Shown here: one piece after another, positions 53,951 to 63,835 of the stretch
Layout: the number at the start of each line of letters is the position of its first letter
Position numbering within the stretch: the first letter of the stretch is position 1
NCBI GenBank assembly: GCA_964537975.1
Contig: CAZIDP010000023.1
Coordinates: forward strand, 4,393 to 68,392
Length of the DNA: 64,000 nt
Source of the DNA: SCBR16-9 sp964537975
Lineage (GTDB): Bacteria > Hydrogenedentota > Hydrogenedentia > Hydrogenedentales > SCBR16-9
Reading direction: 5' to 3'
The notes under the pieces: generated by a model
Told to the model about the DNA's origin: nothing
The model's input: the letters and a program-made list of their open reading frames with translations, nothing else
Database searches by the model: none
Made by a program: the position numbers and the translations under genes

Positions 53951-54568
53951 TTAATTCCTCGGTACAACAAATTCTGTAAGTGTTGTAGTTATTAAATGCC
54001 CCTGACGAGTAATCCCCTGAGCCTGCACCGTAATTTCCAGGCCGCCATCACGTGGTTGTATCCAAAATCCCCTGTCAAGCTGTCCATTATTATTCAAGTC
54101 TTGACCTGGACCAAAAGTACCATCTTCTGCCAGTGTTTCTGAAATCGGTACTATCTCATTGGCGAGTACACGGACAGTCTCACCTTCAAGAAGTACCAAC
54201 TGGGAGAGCATGAGACCATCAACGTTGACATCATCAACATCACGCTGAATAACTTTTACCGGTGACAACTCAATATTTCCGGAAGCGTTAACAGCCAGAC
54301 CGTTATTAGAAATATCGGTCGCAATTCGTAAGGTCAATCTATCTCCCGGCAACTCATTCCAATTGATACTGCCGCGAGATGCCTGGCGCACTTGGGGTAT
54401 GATGACCTGCAACGCCCTGCGGGCTTCGTCATTGGTCGTGATTTTAATATCTTGAACACGTGCTGTATCCCCCAAGCCAACAGCGAGTCCCATTAGAACA
54501 GCCATTACAACGGACAAGATGGCCACGGCCATCGTAACTTCAATTAATGTCATACCGCGTTGATCCAT
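53951..54568 (-). CDS. Prepilin-type N-terminal methylation protein (PilW/PulJ-like)
   Basis: A 205-residue pseudopilin from the ATG at 54568. The class III signal DQRG|MTLIEVTMAVAIL, with cleavage after Gly and E at mature position 5, is clear, followed by the hydrophobic helix. The body has an N-D-E-A-R-R-A-L-Q segment typical of PilW/PulJ and a D-L-N-N-N-G-Q-L-D calcium-loop-like motif. It starts 5 bases after the previous gene. AGGA lies 13 bases upstream. Confidence 0.9.
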   Translation of the reverse strand: MDQRGMTLIEVTMAVAILSVVMAVLMGLAVGLGDTARVQDIKITTNDEARRALQVIIPQVRQASRGSINWNELPGDRLTLRIATDISNNGLAVNASGNIELSPVKVIQRDVDDVNVDGLMLSQLVLLEGETVRVLANEIVPISETLAEDGTFGPGQDLNNNGQLDRGFWIQPRDGGLEITVQAQGITRQGHLITTTLTEFVVPRN

Positions 54569-54573
54569 ATTCG

Positions 54574-54996
54574 TCAACGTCCTTTCATTGTGGAGCTGGA
54601 GATGGAATAAGCCCGACCACGTGGTGTAGTCCATACAACGGTAGCTTTGATCTCAGTTGGGTTGGGAAAGGTCACATTTACGTTTTCACCCAATGGCAAT
54701 CCTGTGAGATTACCATCATCATCTACCGCTTCAAGCTGCACGGCGATAGTAACCCCTGGGTGTTGAATCGGTGTTGGCGCAAATGCCAAAATCGTATTAA
54801 AATCACTTGCCCGAACTTCTTCTAAAACACTGGACATGACCGTACTGGCACGCGAACGTCCCTCAGCAACCTCCCCCATCATGTTAATACCAATCAGCGA
54901 ACCGAATAACATGGAGAGCGCCAAAGCCATCACCCCGGCAGCAAACATCAATTCAAGCAGGGTAACACCGGCATTTGTTCGATTTACTCGTTTCAC
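54574..54996 (-). CDS. Prepilin-type N-terminal methylation protein (PilV/GspI-like)
   Basis: A 140-residue pseudopilin. The signal is NRTNAG|VTLLELMFAAGVMALA, with E5 of the mature chain. The GTG at 54996 lies 6 bases after GGAGGA. It is the first gene of the four-gene pseudopilin operon (PilV-like, PilW-like, PilX-like, TPR). No prepilin peptidase, ATPase or secretin is in the window, so the machine's core must be elsewhere. Confidence 0.9.
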   Translation of the reverse strand: MKRVNRTNAGVTLLELMFAAGVMALALSMLFGSLIGINMMGEVAEGRSRASTVMSSVLEEVRASDFNTILAFAPTPIQHPGVTIAVQLEAVDDDGNLTGLPLGENVNVTFPNPTEIKATVVWTTPRGRAYSISSSTMKGR

Positions 54997-55307
54997 ATAT
55001 ATTCCTCCGGGATAAATTCTTATTTGTAAAAGTATTAATTTCCAAATCGCATTAAGTTTAGCATAATTAGAAGCAAAACGACAGTTGATCCAAACTGAAT
55101 TTTAACATGAAATCTTATAATTGCAAAGTAAAAATGGGGTAAATCAATAAATTATTACGATTTGGAACAAATGCTTAACCCGGTTGTCATATCCCAGGTA
55201 ATATTTACCGTAATAACCTTGATTTAAATACGCATTTTTAGGTTCTGTTTGTTTGGGAGATTATTTATAAAAAAACCATTTTATTAATAGATATCAAAAG
55301 ATATAAT
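54997..55307. other. Divergent intergenic region, pseudopilin operon / DUF4091-like gene
   Basis: AT-rich; it should carry promoters for both directions. No gene, repeat or terminator was recognised beyond the ribosome site of the pilin operon (GGAGGA near 55003-55008). Confidence 0.5.
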
Positions 55308-57443
55308 ATGGAATCACTATTACAATTAAGGTATTCAATGCATTACGGAATTTTCATATTAAGCATTATAAGTACTCTATCCGCGCCACAAATGGAACTA
55401 GAATCAGCATACTCGTCATTTCTGCATACTACCCAATCCGACGCTGCATCCCAAGCATTAGACACCCCGGTAAATCCAAAGCAAGGCCCATTCATGGCAG
55501 CGCAAGACATGCGTATAGGTATGGCATTAGGCGAGCAGGAATCAGTTCAGGTGTGGGTAAAAACTGGAAAATCGTCCTTGGAAAACGTGCGAATCCAAGT
55601 TGTTGCACCGAATGAACACGCCCCGGAATATGCAATTTACCAAATAAGTAACATTTTACCCATCCAGAACCAACGTACTGGAGGTGTTACAGATATTTTC
55701 ACTGTGCCAGATGTGTTGATTCCCATGCAACCAGCAGCAATACAGGCAGATGAAACAACAGGTTACTGGATCACATTCCAAACGACAAAAAACGCATCGC
55801 CTGGACGGTATCTATTCACAGTCGAATTACATGCAGATTCCATACGTACCATGACACAGCGGCTGGTAGTAGAAGTCAAGGACTTTATGCTTCCCGACAC
55901 CTCTCCCATTCCTGTCATCAGTCATCTACATCGAGAGGCATTGCAGCGTCAATACGGACTGGATGCGCGCCTGCCATCAGACTGGTCAGAGCATTATGCA
56001 AGTATATCAAAGCATAGTATTGTCCCGGCTATACTGGACAGAAGCATGATGAATTCGGTGCGACCGGATGATATAACAAAGTTAGTGGATCATCTGGAAC
56101 TTTTATTGGCAGCAGGTAATCCCGCAATGTTGGAAATTGGGGGTCTTCAGGGAGACCTGGTTGATATGTTGTTTCGGGAGGGAGAAAACAATTCAGAGCA
56201 CCTTGCAAACTACCTGAAAGCGCTATCGGATTGGCGTAGTACAAGGCTAGACCATACCCCTGAATTTATCATGACTATGCCAGTAATCCCACTTCATACC
56301 ACAACCTGGCAAAGTCGGTATGCATTGTATAAATACACATACGAGCAAGCATCCCAATTTAATCCAATCGCCAGAGGAAGTATACACCCATATTTTCAAC
56401 CGGTAATACGACACTGGGCTTTTCCATTCATTGAATACAAAGCTGAACTGGCACAACGCTTACAAGAAGGTATGTCATTGCGTAATGTGCGGCAATATCC
56501 GGCACACACCTTTCATGCATCAACACCAAATAATCAAGATGCTCTTGAATTAACAAACTACACCTATGCTTTTGACGGTAGTCCTTTTACCTTTTGGGAC
56601 ACAGGATTTCGTCCGACAGGACAAAATCCACTTATGATGACTTTTTTGTTTGATAACCTGGTTCACTCAGAAAGAATAAAGATTATATGGGGTGACGATA
56701 ACCATTCAGATGTAATTAAAGTTTACACTTCTGCTGATGCCAAAAACTTTACACAAGCAACGATTAATTGGTCCCATCCAGAAGCGAGGGATGAATATGA
56801 GAACAGGGTTTCGGAAGGAAAATTTCGATATGCCAATAATTTTAATGCCATTCGGATAGAACTGCATGACACAAAATACGATGGAAATTTGAAGATAGCA
56901 CTCATCACATTTATGGGTGATGAACTGAATATGCCCGATGGATTGGCCCCACCAATAAAAACATGGCTGGAAATAAATAACAACTATTTCCCCTCCTTGA
57001 CACCAGGAGCACATCCGATAGAACCAAGGCTCATTCCCTGGGTAGCCTGGGCACATCATTACAGCGGGGTTTTGCTGCCCAGCATGAATTACTGGCCACC
57101 GGATTGGCCGAAATTGACGCATCCTGATATTGTACTTGAACAGGTACCAGGACCCTGGCAGCATTTTTTGTACTACCCCGGGCCAACATCATTAATACCA
57201 TCAATACGTTTGGAGCGGCTGCGGGATGGACTGGAAGACATAGCCTATATCACCGCGGTGGAGGATGCTGTCGCACGGGGGTTGTTGGATGCTCAACGTG
57301 CACAGACTGTACTTGGTCACATTTCATTTCCCATTCATCCAGATGCCACCACATTGTCGCATCTGCTATCATGGATAGAGTCGAGACGGAGCAGGGCTGC
57401 AGAATTATTGCATGATATCCGATATCGATCTATTGAAGAATGA
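55308..57443 (+). CDS. DUF4091-like protein with F5/8-type C (discoidin-like) domain
   Basis: A 711-residue protein with a signal-like N-terminus (MHYGIFILSIISTLSA). Residues about 65-200 are a beta domain. A barrel-like region follows; the C-terminal part has WQHFLYYPGPTS and the signature LERLRDGLEDIAYI, typical of DUF4091 proteins related to GH123. Between about 415 and 545 an inserted domain with AFDGSPFTFWDTG and FNAIRIELHD strands looks like an F5/8-type C carbohydrate-binding module. A role in polysaccharide degradation is likely, but neither activity nor catalytic acids are certain. No clear ribosome site is seen before the ATG. Confidence 0.75.
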   Translation: MESLLQLRYSMHYGIFILSIISTLSAPQMELESAYSSFLHTTQSDAASQALDTPVNPKQGPFMAAQDMRIGMALGEQESVQVWVKTGKSSLENVRIQVVAPNEHAPEYAIYQISNILPIQNQRTGGVTDIFTVPDVLIPMQPAAIQADETTGYWITFQTTKNASPGRYLFTVELHADSIRTMTQRLVVEVKDFMLPDTSPIPVISHLHREALQRQYGLDARLPSDWSEHYASISKHSIVPAILDRSMMNSVRPDDITKLVDHLELLLAAGNPAMLEIGGLQGDLVDMLFREGENNSEHLANYLKALSDWRSTRLDHTPEFIMTMPVIPLHTTTWQSRYALYKYTYEQASQFNPIARGSIHPYFQPVIRHWAFPFIEYKAELAQRLQEGMSLRNVRQYPAHTFHASTPNNQDALELTNYTYAFDGSPFTFWDTGFRPTGQNPLMMTFLFDNLVHSERIKIIWGDDNHSDVIKVYTSADAKNFTQATINWSHPEARDEYENRVSEGKFRYANNFNAIRIELHDTKYDGNLKIALITFMGDELNMPDGLAPPIKTWLEINNNYFPSLTPGAHPIEPRLIPWVAWAHHYSGVLLPSMNYWPPDWPKLTHPDIVLEQVPGPWQHFLYYPGPTSLIPSIRLERLRDGLEDIAYITAVEDAVARGLLDAQRAQTVLGHISFPIHPDATTLSHLLSWIESRRSRAAELLHDIRYRSIEE

Positions 57444-57527
57444 CGTTCTCTGTCAATAATACATTTTAAAAACTCATAAACTGAACCATCAAATCTGAGG
57501 GTTTACCAACGGGTAGAAAGATGACCA

Positions 57528-58229
57528 GTGATCCGGATTATGACCTACAATATACACCGGGGAGAAGGAATAGATGGGCAATTGAATCTGCACCGGATAG
57601 CCAGCCTTATACAAAGCGCATCACCAGACATCGTTTGTCTGCAAGAAGTAGATTCAGGACAGCCCCGTTCTTCTATGCTGGATTTTCCCAAAATATTCTC
57701 GGAACTTTTAGGCATGCGACATGCCTTCGGGGACAACTTTCATTTTGATGGAGGAAAATACGGGAACGCCATCTTTACACACTTTCCCATGCATGTCGAA
57801 AATAATTATGCATTGTCTGTAAATTTTGATGCTGAACCCAGGGGATGCTTGCATGTAAAAGTTGAGACTGCTGAAGGGTCCCTGGATGTGTTCAACACAC
57901 ACCTCAGCTTTAATGATTCGCCACGGTTGATACAAGCAAAAGAGATAGCCCGTGTTTTACCACAAACCAGCACTATACTTGCAGGTGACCTCAACGATAC
58001 AGCAACTTCGCCTACAATAGAACACTTGTACTCAGTTTTACAAGACAGTTTTTCAGCCAAAGCAGATGAAACTGGATGCACTTTCCCAAGCAATGCACCA
58101 GAATGCCGTATTGATTATGTGCTGGTGTCGAAAGATATACGCGTCATGTCATCTTGTAAACTGGATACCCCAGAGGCACGGCTTGCTTCAGACCATTTAC
58201 CCTGGATAACTGAATTAGAACTTGGTTAA
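57528..58229 (+). CDS. Endonuclease/exonuclease/phosphatase (EEP) family hydrolase
   Basis: A 233-residue protein with the full EEP core: MTYNIHRGEGIDG, the metal Glu in VCLQEVDS, NTHLSFND, LAGDLND, and the final IDYVLVSKD and LASDHLPW. The family includes phosphodiesterases, sphingomyelinase-like enzymes and DNases. There is no signal peptide, so it acts in the cytoplasm. It starts at a GTG (57528); an ATG at 57521 is in another frame. It lies 84 bases after the DUF4091-like gene. Confidence 0.92.
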   Translation: MIRIMTYNIHRGEGIDGQLNLHRIASLIQSASPDIVCLQEVDSGQPRSSMLDFPKIFSELLGMRHAFGDNFHFDGGKYGNAIFTHFPMHVENNYALSVNFDAEPRGCLHVKVETAEGSLDVFNTHLSFNDSPRLIQAKEIARVLPQTSTILAGDLNDTATSPTIEHLYSVLQDSFSAKADETGCTFPSNAPECRIDYVLVSKDIRVMSSCKLDTPEARLASDHLPWITELELG

Positions 58230-58357
58230 CACATGGGTATTATTTTTGCAGTCATGTACACATTTTCAACAATACCATAATCAAGTTATGCTATGTGGTA
58301 TTTCCTGAAAAATATGAGCGGAAGGGTTATACATGAAAAGAGGAAGGATGTAGCAGT

Positions 58358-59428
58358 ATGAGTCTTAAAGGGAACAAGTTACGCGTTGGATTGGTTGGAT
58401 GTGGAAGTATTGCGCGTCAGCGCCATTTACCATTCTGGCGGGAACTGGAAGAGGAAAGCCGCGTAGAGATCGTGGCTGTATGTGATGTCGTCAATGAGCG
58501 TGCGCAGGAAGAAGCAGTGTTATGTAAAAATGCACGTGCCTATACCAATTATGATGACATGCTGAGCGAAGTCGAATTGGACATAGTAGATGTATGTACT
58601 CAAAATCGTATGCATGCTGCCAATTCTATTCAGGCATTGAAAAAGGGATGTCATGTTCTGGTAGAAAAGCCAATGGCCATGAGCAGCCGCGAATGTAAAA
58701 CCATGATCAAGGCGGCAGAAATTGCTGGGAAAAAATTAATGGTTGCGCAGCACATGCGCTTTGAAGCAGCCAATGAAAAACTCAAAGCAGTCATTGACAG
58801 TGGAGATGTTGGCGAGATATACACCGCGCAAGCGCAGTGGCTCCGGCGACGTGGCATACCCGGTTGGGGACGTTTTCATATAAAGGAAGAGTCTCTCGGA
58901 GGTCCATTGATTGATATCGGCGTACACATGCTGGATTTAACGTTATGGTTAATGGGTTTCCCAAAACCGGTATCGGCTTCTGGGAAAATATACCGCATGT
59001 TTGGCGACCGACCCGATCTTGTCAACGCCGACTGGGGAGTGGGCTATCCTTCGAAAGAATTTGATGTGGAAGATTACGCAACAGCATTAATACGCTTTGA
59101 AAACAACCTTACATTACAGCTTTCGGTATCATGGGCTGCCAACATTGCTGAAGAAACACACCAAATAATGCTGCTTGGCGATAAAGCAGGTGTCTCCAAT
59201 AACCCGCTTGCGGTATACGGTTTTGATGAAAATGCACTGACAAGCCGCAAGTACGACTGGATTCCGGAGAAAATTGGGCATCGTGAAGAAATCCGACATT
59301 TTACCGATTGCATTGAGCAAGAAAAACCGGTACTTGTTTTACCCGAGCAGTCTCTGACAGTACAGCAAATTATTGATGCCATTTATGAATCATCGGAAAA
59401 AAACAAGGAAGTCGCAATTCGTAAGTAA
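58358..59428 (+). CDS. Gfo/Idh/MocA family oxidoreductase (cytoplasmic)
   Basis: A 356-residue protein with the Rossmann motif GLVGCGSIARQRHLPFW, VDVCTQNRMHAANSI and the EKP motif in HVLVEKPMAMS. The C-terminal half contains GGPLIDIGVHMLDLTLWLMG, the usual alpha/beta domain signature. Unlike the other two in this window it has no Tat signal. AGGAAGG lies about 10 bases before the ATG. It has its own terminator. The substrate is probably a sugar or inositol derivative. Confidence 0.93.
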   Translation: MSLKGNKLRVGLVGCGSIARQRHLPFWRELEEESRVEIVAVCDVVNERAQEEAVLCKNARAYTNYDDMLSEVELDIVDVCTQNRMHAANSIQALKKGCHVLVEKPMAMSSRECKTMIKAAEIAGKKLMVAQHMRFEAANEKLKAVIDSGDVGEIYTAQAQWLRRRGIPGWGRFHIKEESLGGPLIDIGVHMLDLTLWLMGFPKPVSASGKIYRMFGDRPDLVNADWGVGYPSKEFDVEDYATALIRFENNLTLQLSVSWAANIAEETHQIMLLGDKAGVSNNPLAVYGFDENALTSRKYDWIPEKIGHREEIRHFTDCIEQEKPVLVLPEQSLTVQQIIDAIYESSEKNKEVAIRK

Positions 59429-59755
59429 TTAAACATTGGCATAACGTTAACATTAAAATTAATATATAGGGATTATCGACAGTATTATAACGTCGGTAAT
59501 CTTTTTTTTATCTGTTAGAATCAAAAATAGGTTCAACAAAAGCCAACGATTACCTGTGTTATGCAATAAGTCATGATCATTTCAGATAAGAAATTGTCTC
59601 TCCCGGAGATTGTATAGTTAGCATCATAATTATAAGATTTAAGAAGAAATTTGTGACATACGATACGCCATTATTGGGGAAATTCTGGTTTATTGATCAG
59701 GCAATAAATCCGTGTATTCACCTATATTGCCAGGTTTATCACATGGGGGAAATTA
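59429..59755. other. Intergenic region before the large glycosidase-like gene
   Basis: Holds a strong terminator (59471-59509) and then about 240 AT-rich bases that should carry the promoter of the next gene. Nothing else was recognised. Confidence 0.5.
59471..59509 (+). terminator. Rho-independent terminator
   Basis: A 10-bp stem with one wobble (GATTATCGAC / GTCGGTAATC, 11-base loop) is followed directly by eight T's, about 43 bases after the oxidoreductase stop. Confidence 0.9.
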
Positions 59756-62700
59756 ATGTTTATCAAGCCTTCAAATCAAAGTAACCATGCTGGTGTTGTC
59801 TTGCTATTGATAATATTGGCTGGTTGGGGAGTAACAGCATATATGGCTGCCGCGCAAGAACCACAACAGTTTTACAATGAACGCATGGCAGCCTGGCAGG
59901 ATACAATTGTCAGCACCGATGAACAACATCCCAACAGCCTTGTAGCTACCTATCGTAAAGACCGCTTCACCTACATGGATCATTATGTACTTGCCAAGAT
60001 GGTTGCAGGTGTGAAGACAGCAACAGGTATACACTGGCCCGAGCAAGCTGAAGTAATCGCTGTGGACAATTTCTCGGGTGGCGTAGAAGCCAGGTATCAA
60101 CTTGGTGACATTGAACTGACAACACGTTTAATTCCGCTGCACTATGGTCGTGACACCCTGAGCTGGGAAGGTGCCGCCTATTATGAAGTTACGGCTACTC
60201 CTGATGCAGAAATCCTGGTACGTGTTGGCGGGTCAAAAGAGGTTGCCAATGGCTGGTTCAGGAAAGAGTGGTTACGAACAGATAGCCTGGAAGCAGACCA
60301 TTTGACGATCACGCAAACAGAACCGTATTTTCATTTTGATTACGACAATATACCACTGACTACCTTGATTAAGGGTTCATACATGGGCAAGCTGATTGAG
60401 GCTGATGAAGGGCCTTATGTGGAGTATCACTTTTCAGGCACTGGATCGCTTATTCTTGCCTATGGTGAATCATTTGAGTTGGCAGAATCCTTGATTTCAC
60501 AGGATGTCGAAACGGCTTTAGTGTTTGTCAAGACCCATTATAATAATCTTTTACAAACACGTATAGTAACTCCAGAATCCAATATGAACGAAGCTTTTAC
60601 ACATGCCCTTCAAACGCTGGAGTACAATTGGGTATGGCCCTGGGGTTGGAATGAATGCATTCACCATTGGCATTCTCTCTGGCACATGCAGCACAGTGGC
60701 GCGACAGACTGGATCGGCCAAGCCGATAGATCACGACAGAATATTCTGAGTTCAGCAGAAAACCTGCGAGATGATGGGTCTGTTCCCCACTTTTCGCCCG
60801 CAGGGATGACCCGCCGTGATTTTGGAGGATCGAACCAGTTTTATTTTTGGCAAGTACGCAACTATTGGGAGCGCACCGGAGATTTAGAAACACTTCGGCA
60901 GATTGCTCCTGCACTGGATACTATTCTTGAAGCCACGTTTAAAGAATACGATCCAACGGTTGCCGGTCTGTTGGCCTGGGGACAACAAATCGGAAATCAG
61001 GAAGATTTTGTTTCAACGCCTTATGGTGGTGCAACACCGACCATGGAAGCTATCAACATGTTGGAAGTCAGGGCGATAGTTGCCGACGCACTGGAAGACA
61101 GTGAAAAAGCAAATGAATGCCGCTTGCTTGCTGCACAAATGCTTTCCCAACTTAAAAAAGAATTATGGTTAAACGATCTTGGGCGATTTGCGTTTTTCCG
61201 GGATGACCTGGGCATACTCCGTCTTGACGGACAATACCACACCTTCATTTATCCCCAGTTATTCGGTCTTGTGGATGCCCTGGATGGCTGGAGCAGCATG
61301 CGCCACTTGCGTGATCGTTTGATCGGTGCCGGTACCGGAGAGACAAAAGTTCCCATTTTTCGTGTTGGTCAACACCCCACACATACTACCCAATCCGGTG
61401 GCGAAGTTTTTTGTTCAAATAACTTCCCGAATCATGTTATTGGTTCCTGGGGTATGCAGGCTGGCGCTGCGCAACAACCGTGGGGCGCCTGGGGGCTGTC
61501 CTCCATGGGATTGCGCAATGAAGCCTATAAACCATTGCGTGCCATAGCGGATTGGGTTATGAATGATACACTTCGTGGTGCCTGGCCGGAAGTCTCGATG
61601 GAGGAAACCGCAGCCTATTTCTCGCCGCCAGCCGGGCTATATATTCAGTCGGCCATTGAAGCGATATTTGGATTACGCGCAAATATACCGGAAAACAAGC
61701 TGCATATCAGCCCAGCACTACCAGATGCTTGGCCTGCGGCAGAACTGCATCTTCCTGAGTATCACGTCATATATTCAAACGACGGTAAAACTGTCACCTA
61801 TACAATACACTCAACAAAAGCCTTGGAGCGCGTTATAGATTGGAAACTGCCGGTTGGCTCGGTAACCACTTTCACCGTAAATGACAAGGCACATGATTTC
61901 AAGATTTCACCCTGGGTAAATGGCGTCAAACTTGAAGCCATAATTCCACCTGAAAAAACCACCTGCATCTCTTTCAGCTTTGCACCTTCAACATTCGCAG
62001 CAAATCATGTACTGTCTATTGCAGAAGGAGATACTCTGGATATTCACTTCTCGGGCAAGATTGAAATTCTGGAAGTTATTGATCGTCAACGAATTCTGAC
62101 CAACACCAAAATCAAAGATAATAACGTAACTACACATATTGCCGAAGACTTGCTTGAAGACTACTTACAATACGGTAGACTTGGCCAGTTAAATTTCAGT
62201 CGTCGCAGCTTCTTTCTGGATATTTTACTGCCAGAAGAAAATGTACGCTTCTATCATCCCGTTGATCTGACTATATTGCCTCGCATCGAGGTGTTTATAC
62301 AGGGTGCCGAGAAACATCCTGGTGTAGCAGTTGATGGACAGGTAAAACTGGTGCTCAGAAACAACACCGATAAAGCTATTTCAGGTACAGGACACCTGCT
62401 TATTTCCGGCATCAATGATCAATTTCCGATTGAATCTGATTTTAGGATTGCTTCAGAAGTTGACCTTGCAAGTCGATCTGAAGCGCTTTACACATTTCAG
62501 TTGCCTGACTCCATGCTGGGACTGCTTTCTTCCGGTGAGAACAACGCCCGGTTGCTGTTACCAGGTCAAGTACCTGTACCTTTCAAGCTAATCGTCCAAC
62601 AACCATTCGTTAACCAACCTATTTTATCAGAAGCCATACAATCGAGGATATTGCAGTTCGAATTGCCAGATGAAGATTATATATCCCATGACATTTGGCG

Positions 62701-63835
62701 ATCTCTGAGACCGTATTACGCATTTGGGCACCCACCTTTCAGTGGCGCAGGGAACCCGATGGAGAACTTCCCATCACAGAATGGCACCTATGAACACCCA
62801 GAACTTCCCGGCGTCGTATTTTCCATTCCAGAAGACACGTTTATCCCAGTATCGCGCAAATACAATCAGCCCCATTACTCGCTTGAGATGAACGGTACAT
62901 ATAAAAAGCTTTACTTATTGCTGATACCATTCTTAGACAATCATGACATGTTTGCACCGGTAGCACGCATTTCTCTGGAAACAACTGCAGGGGATGCAAT
63001 TACCCGTGATTTGTATGCTCCAGGAGACTTTGACTGGTTTCTTCCGCGTGACATGTTTGGCTATTTCGCGACCTCGCGTGAAGACAGACCTGATCGTCAT
63101 GGCGCGTTACCCCTGTTACATGCTGATGACGCGGACTGGGAAGAAGGCAAGCCACCAAACTTCCCACAACCTCAATTTTGGACCAATACTCTTGTGGTAA
63201 ACACACCTGGGGCTACATTCAACATCATTGAAGTCGATCTTGGTCGTCCACAATCACTGCGGCGAATGCACTTTGAAACGGTGGGTATGGACCCGTCTTT
63301 TGGCCTGGTAGCCCTAACCCTGGACTCCGTAGCTGCACAAAACACACTGGCCGGTTCCATATATGAACCGCCTCGCCGATTTCGTCAGCCCGAAACGATA
63401 TTTAAATTCGAGGAAGCATTGGATTTGGATGTATGGACTCTGGAAGGCGACGCTTTTTCAGTTGCTGAAATACCATCACTTTTCAGCGGCCTCAGTTTGA
63501 ATTCATTGGCCAAAGCAGGTGAAAAGGCTATCGGCAGTGCCCTCTCCCCCATCTTCAATCTATCAGAATCACATGAGGTATTACGCATATACATTCAAGG
63601 CGGTGAACATGAGACCAAAGACGGTTCAGACACTGGGCGATTATCTGTTGAACTGCTGGATGCAGAAACCAATACTACATTGGCAACAATTCATCCAGAC
63701 AGAAGTCCAAAACCAAGTTCAAAACCAATAGACCTCTCTGAATTTGTGCCACGAGCAGTTCGCTTACGTATCATTGATACCCATGAAGGTGATAGTTATG
63801 CCTGGATAGGCATCCAAAAAGTTTCACTCCAGTAA
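59756..63835 (+). CDS. Large exported six-hairpin (alpha/alpha)6 glycosidase-like protein
   Basis: A 1359-residue protein with a signal or anchor helix (about 13-33). A beta domain (50-270) is followed by an (alpha/alpha)6-barrel-like region at about 280-650, rich in Trp: WVWPWGWNECIHHWHSLWHM, FYFWQVRNYWERTGDLE, QIGNQEDFV and SPPAGLYIQSAIEAIFGL. The barrel ends in ENKLHISPALPDAW and a beta domain, the order seen in GH-G/GH-L type enzymes. The C-terminal 600 residues hold further beta-sandwich domains (about 770-950, 960-1220 and 1230-1355); the last resembles a carbohydrate-binding module. I cannot assign a GH family. GGGGGA lies 5 bases before the ATG. Confidence 0.78.
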   Translation: MFIKPSNQSNHAGVVLLLIILAGWGVTAYMAAAQEPQQFYNERMAAWQDTIVSTDEQHPNSLVATYRKDRFTYMDHYVLAKMVAGVKTATGIHWPEQAEVIAVDNFSGGVEARYQLGDIELTTRLIPLHYGRDTLSWEGAAYYEVTATPDAEILVRVGGSKEVANGWFRKEWLRTDSLEADHLTITQTEPYFHFDYDNIPLTTLIKGSYMGKLIEADEGPYVEYHFSGTGSLILAYGESFELAESLISQDVETALVFVKTHYNNLLQTRIVTPESNMNEAFTHALQTLEYNWVWPWGWNECIHHWHSLWHMQHSGATDWIGQADRSRQNILSSAENLRDDGSVPHFSPAGMTRRDFGGSNQFYFWQVRNYWERTGDLETLRQIAPALDTILEATFKEYDPTVAGLLAWGQQIGNQEDFVSTPYGGATPTMEAINMLEVRAIVADALEDSEKANECRLLAAQMLSQLKKELWLNDLGRFAFFRDDLGILRLDGQYHTFIYPQLFGLVDALDGWSSMRHLRDRLIGAGTGETKVPIFRVGQHPTHTTQSGGEVFCSNNFPNHVIGSWGMQAGAAQQPWGAWGLSSMGLRNEAYKPLRAIADWVMNDTLRGAWPEVSMEETAAYFSPPAGLYIQSAIEAIFGLRANIPENKLHISPALPDAWPAAELHLPEYHVIYSNDGKTVTYTIHSTKALERVIDWKLPVGSVTTFTVNDKAHDFKISPWVNGVKLEAIIPPEKTTCISFSFAPSTFAANHVLSIAEGDTLDIHFSGKIEILEVIDRQRILTNTKIKDNNVTTHIAEDLLEDYLQYGRLGQLNFSRRSFFLDILLPEENVRFYHPVDLTILPRIEVFIQGAEKHPGVAVDGQVKLVLRNNTDKAISGTGHLLISGINDQFPIESDFRIASEVDLASRSEALYTFQLPDSMLGLLSSGENNARLLLPGQVPVPFKLIVQQPFVNQPILSEAIQSRILQFELPDEDYISHDIWRSLRPYYAFGHPPFSGAGNPMENFPSQNGTYEHPELPGVVFSIPEDTFIPVSRKYNQPHYSLEMNGTYKKLYLLLIPFLDNHDMFAPVARISLETTAGDAITRDLYAPGDFDWFLPRDMFGYFATSREDRPDRHGALPLLHADDADWEEGKPPNFPQPQFWTNTLVVNTPGATFNIIEVDLGRPQSLRRMHFETVGMDPSFGLVALTLDSVAAQNTLAGSIYEPPRRFRQPETIFKFEEALDLDVWTLEGDAFSVAEIPSLFSGLSLNSLAKAGEKAIGSALSPIFNLSESHEVLRIYIQGGEHETKDGSDTGRLSVELLDAETNTTLATIHPDRSPKPSSKPIDLSEFVPRAVRLRIIDTHEGDSYAWIGIQKVSLQ

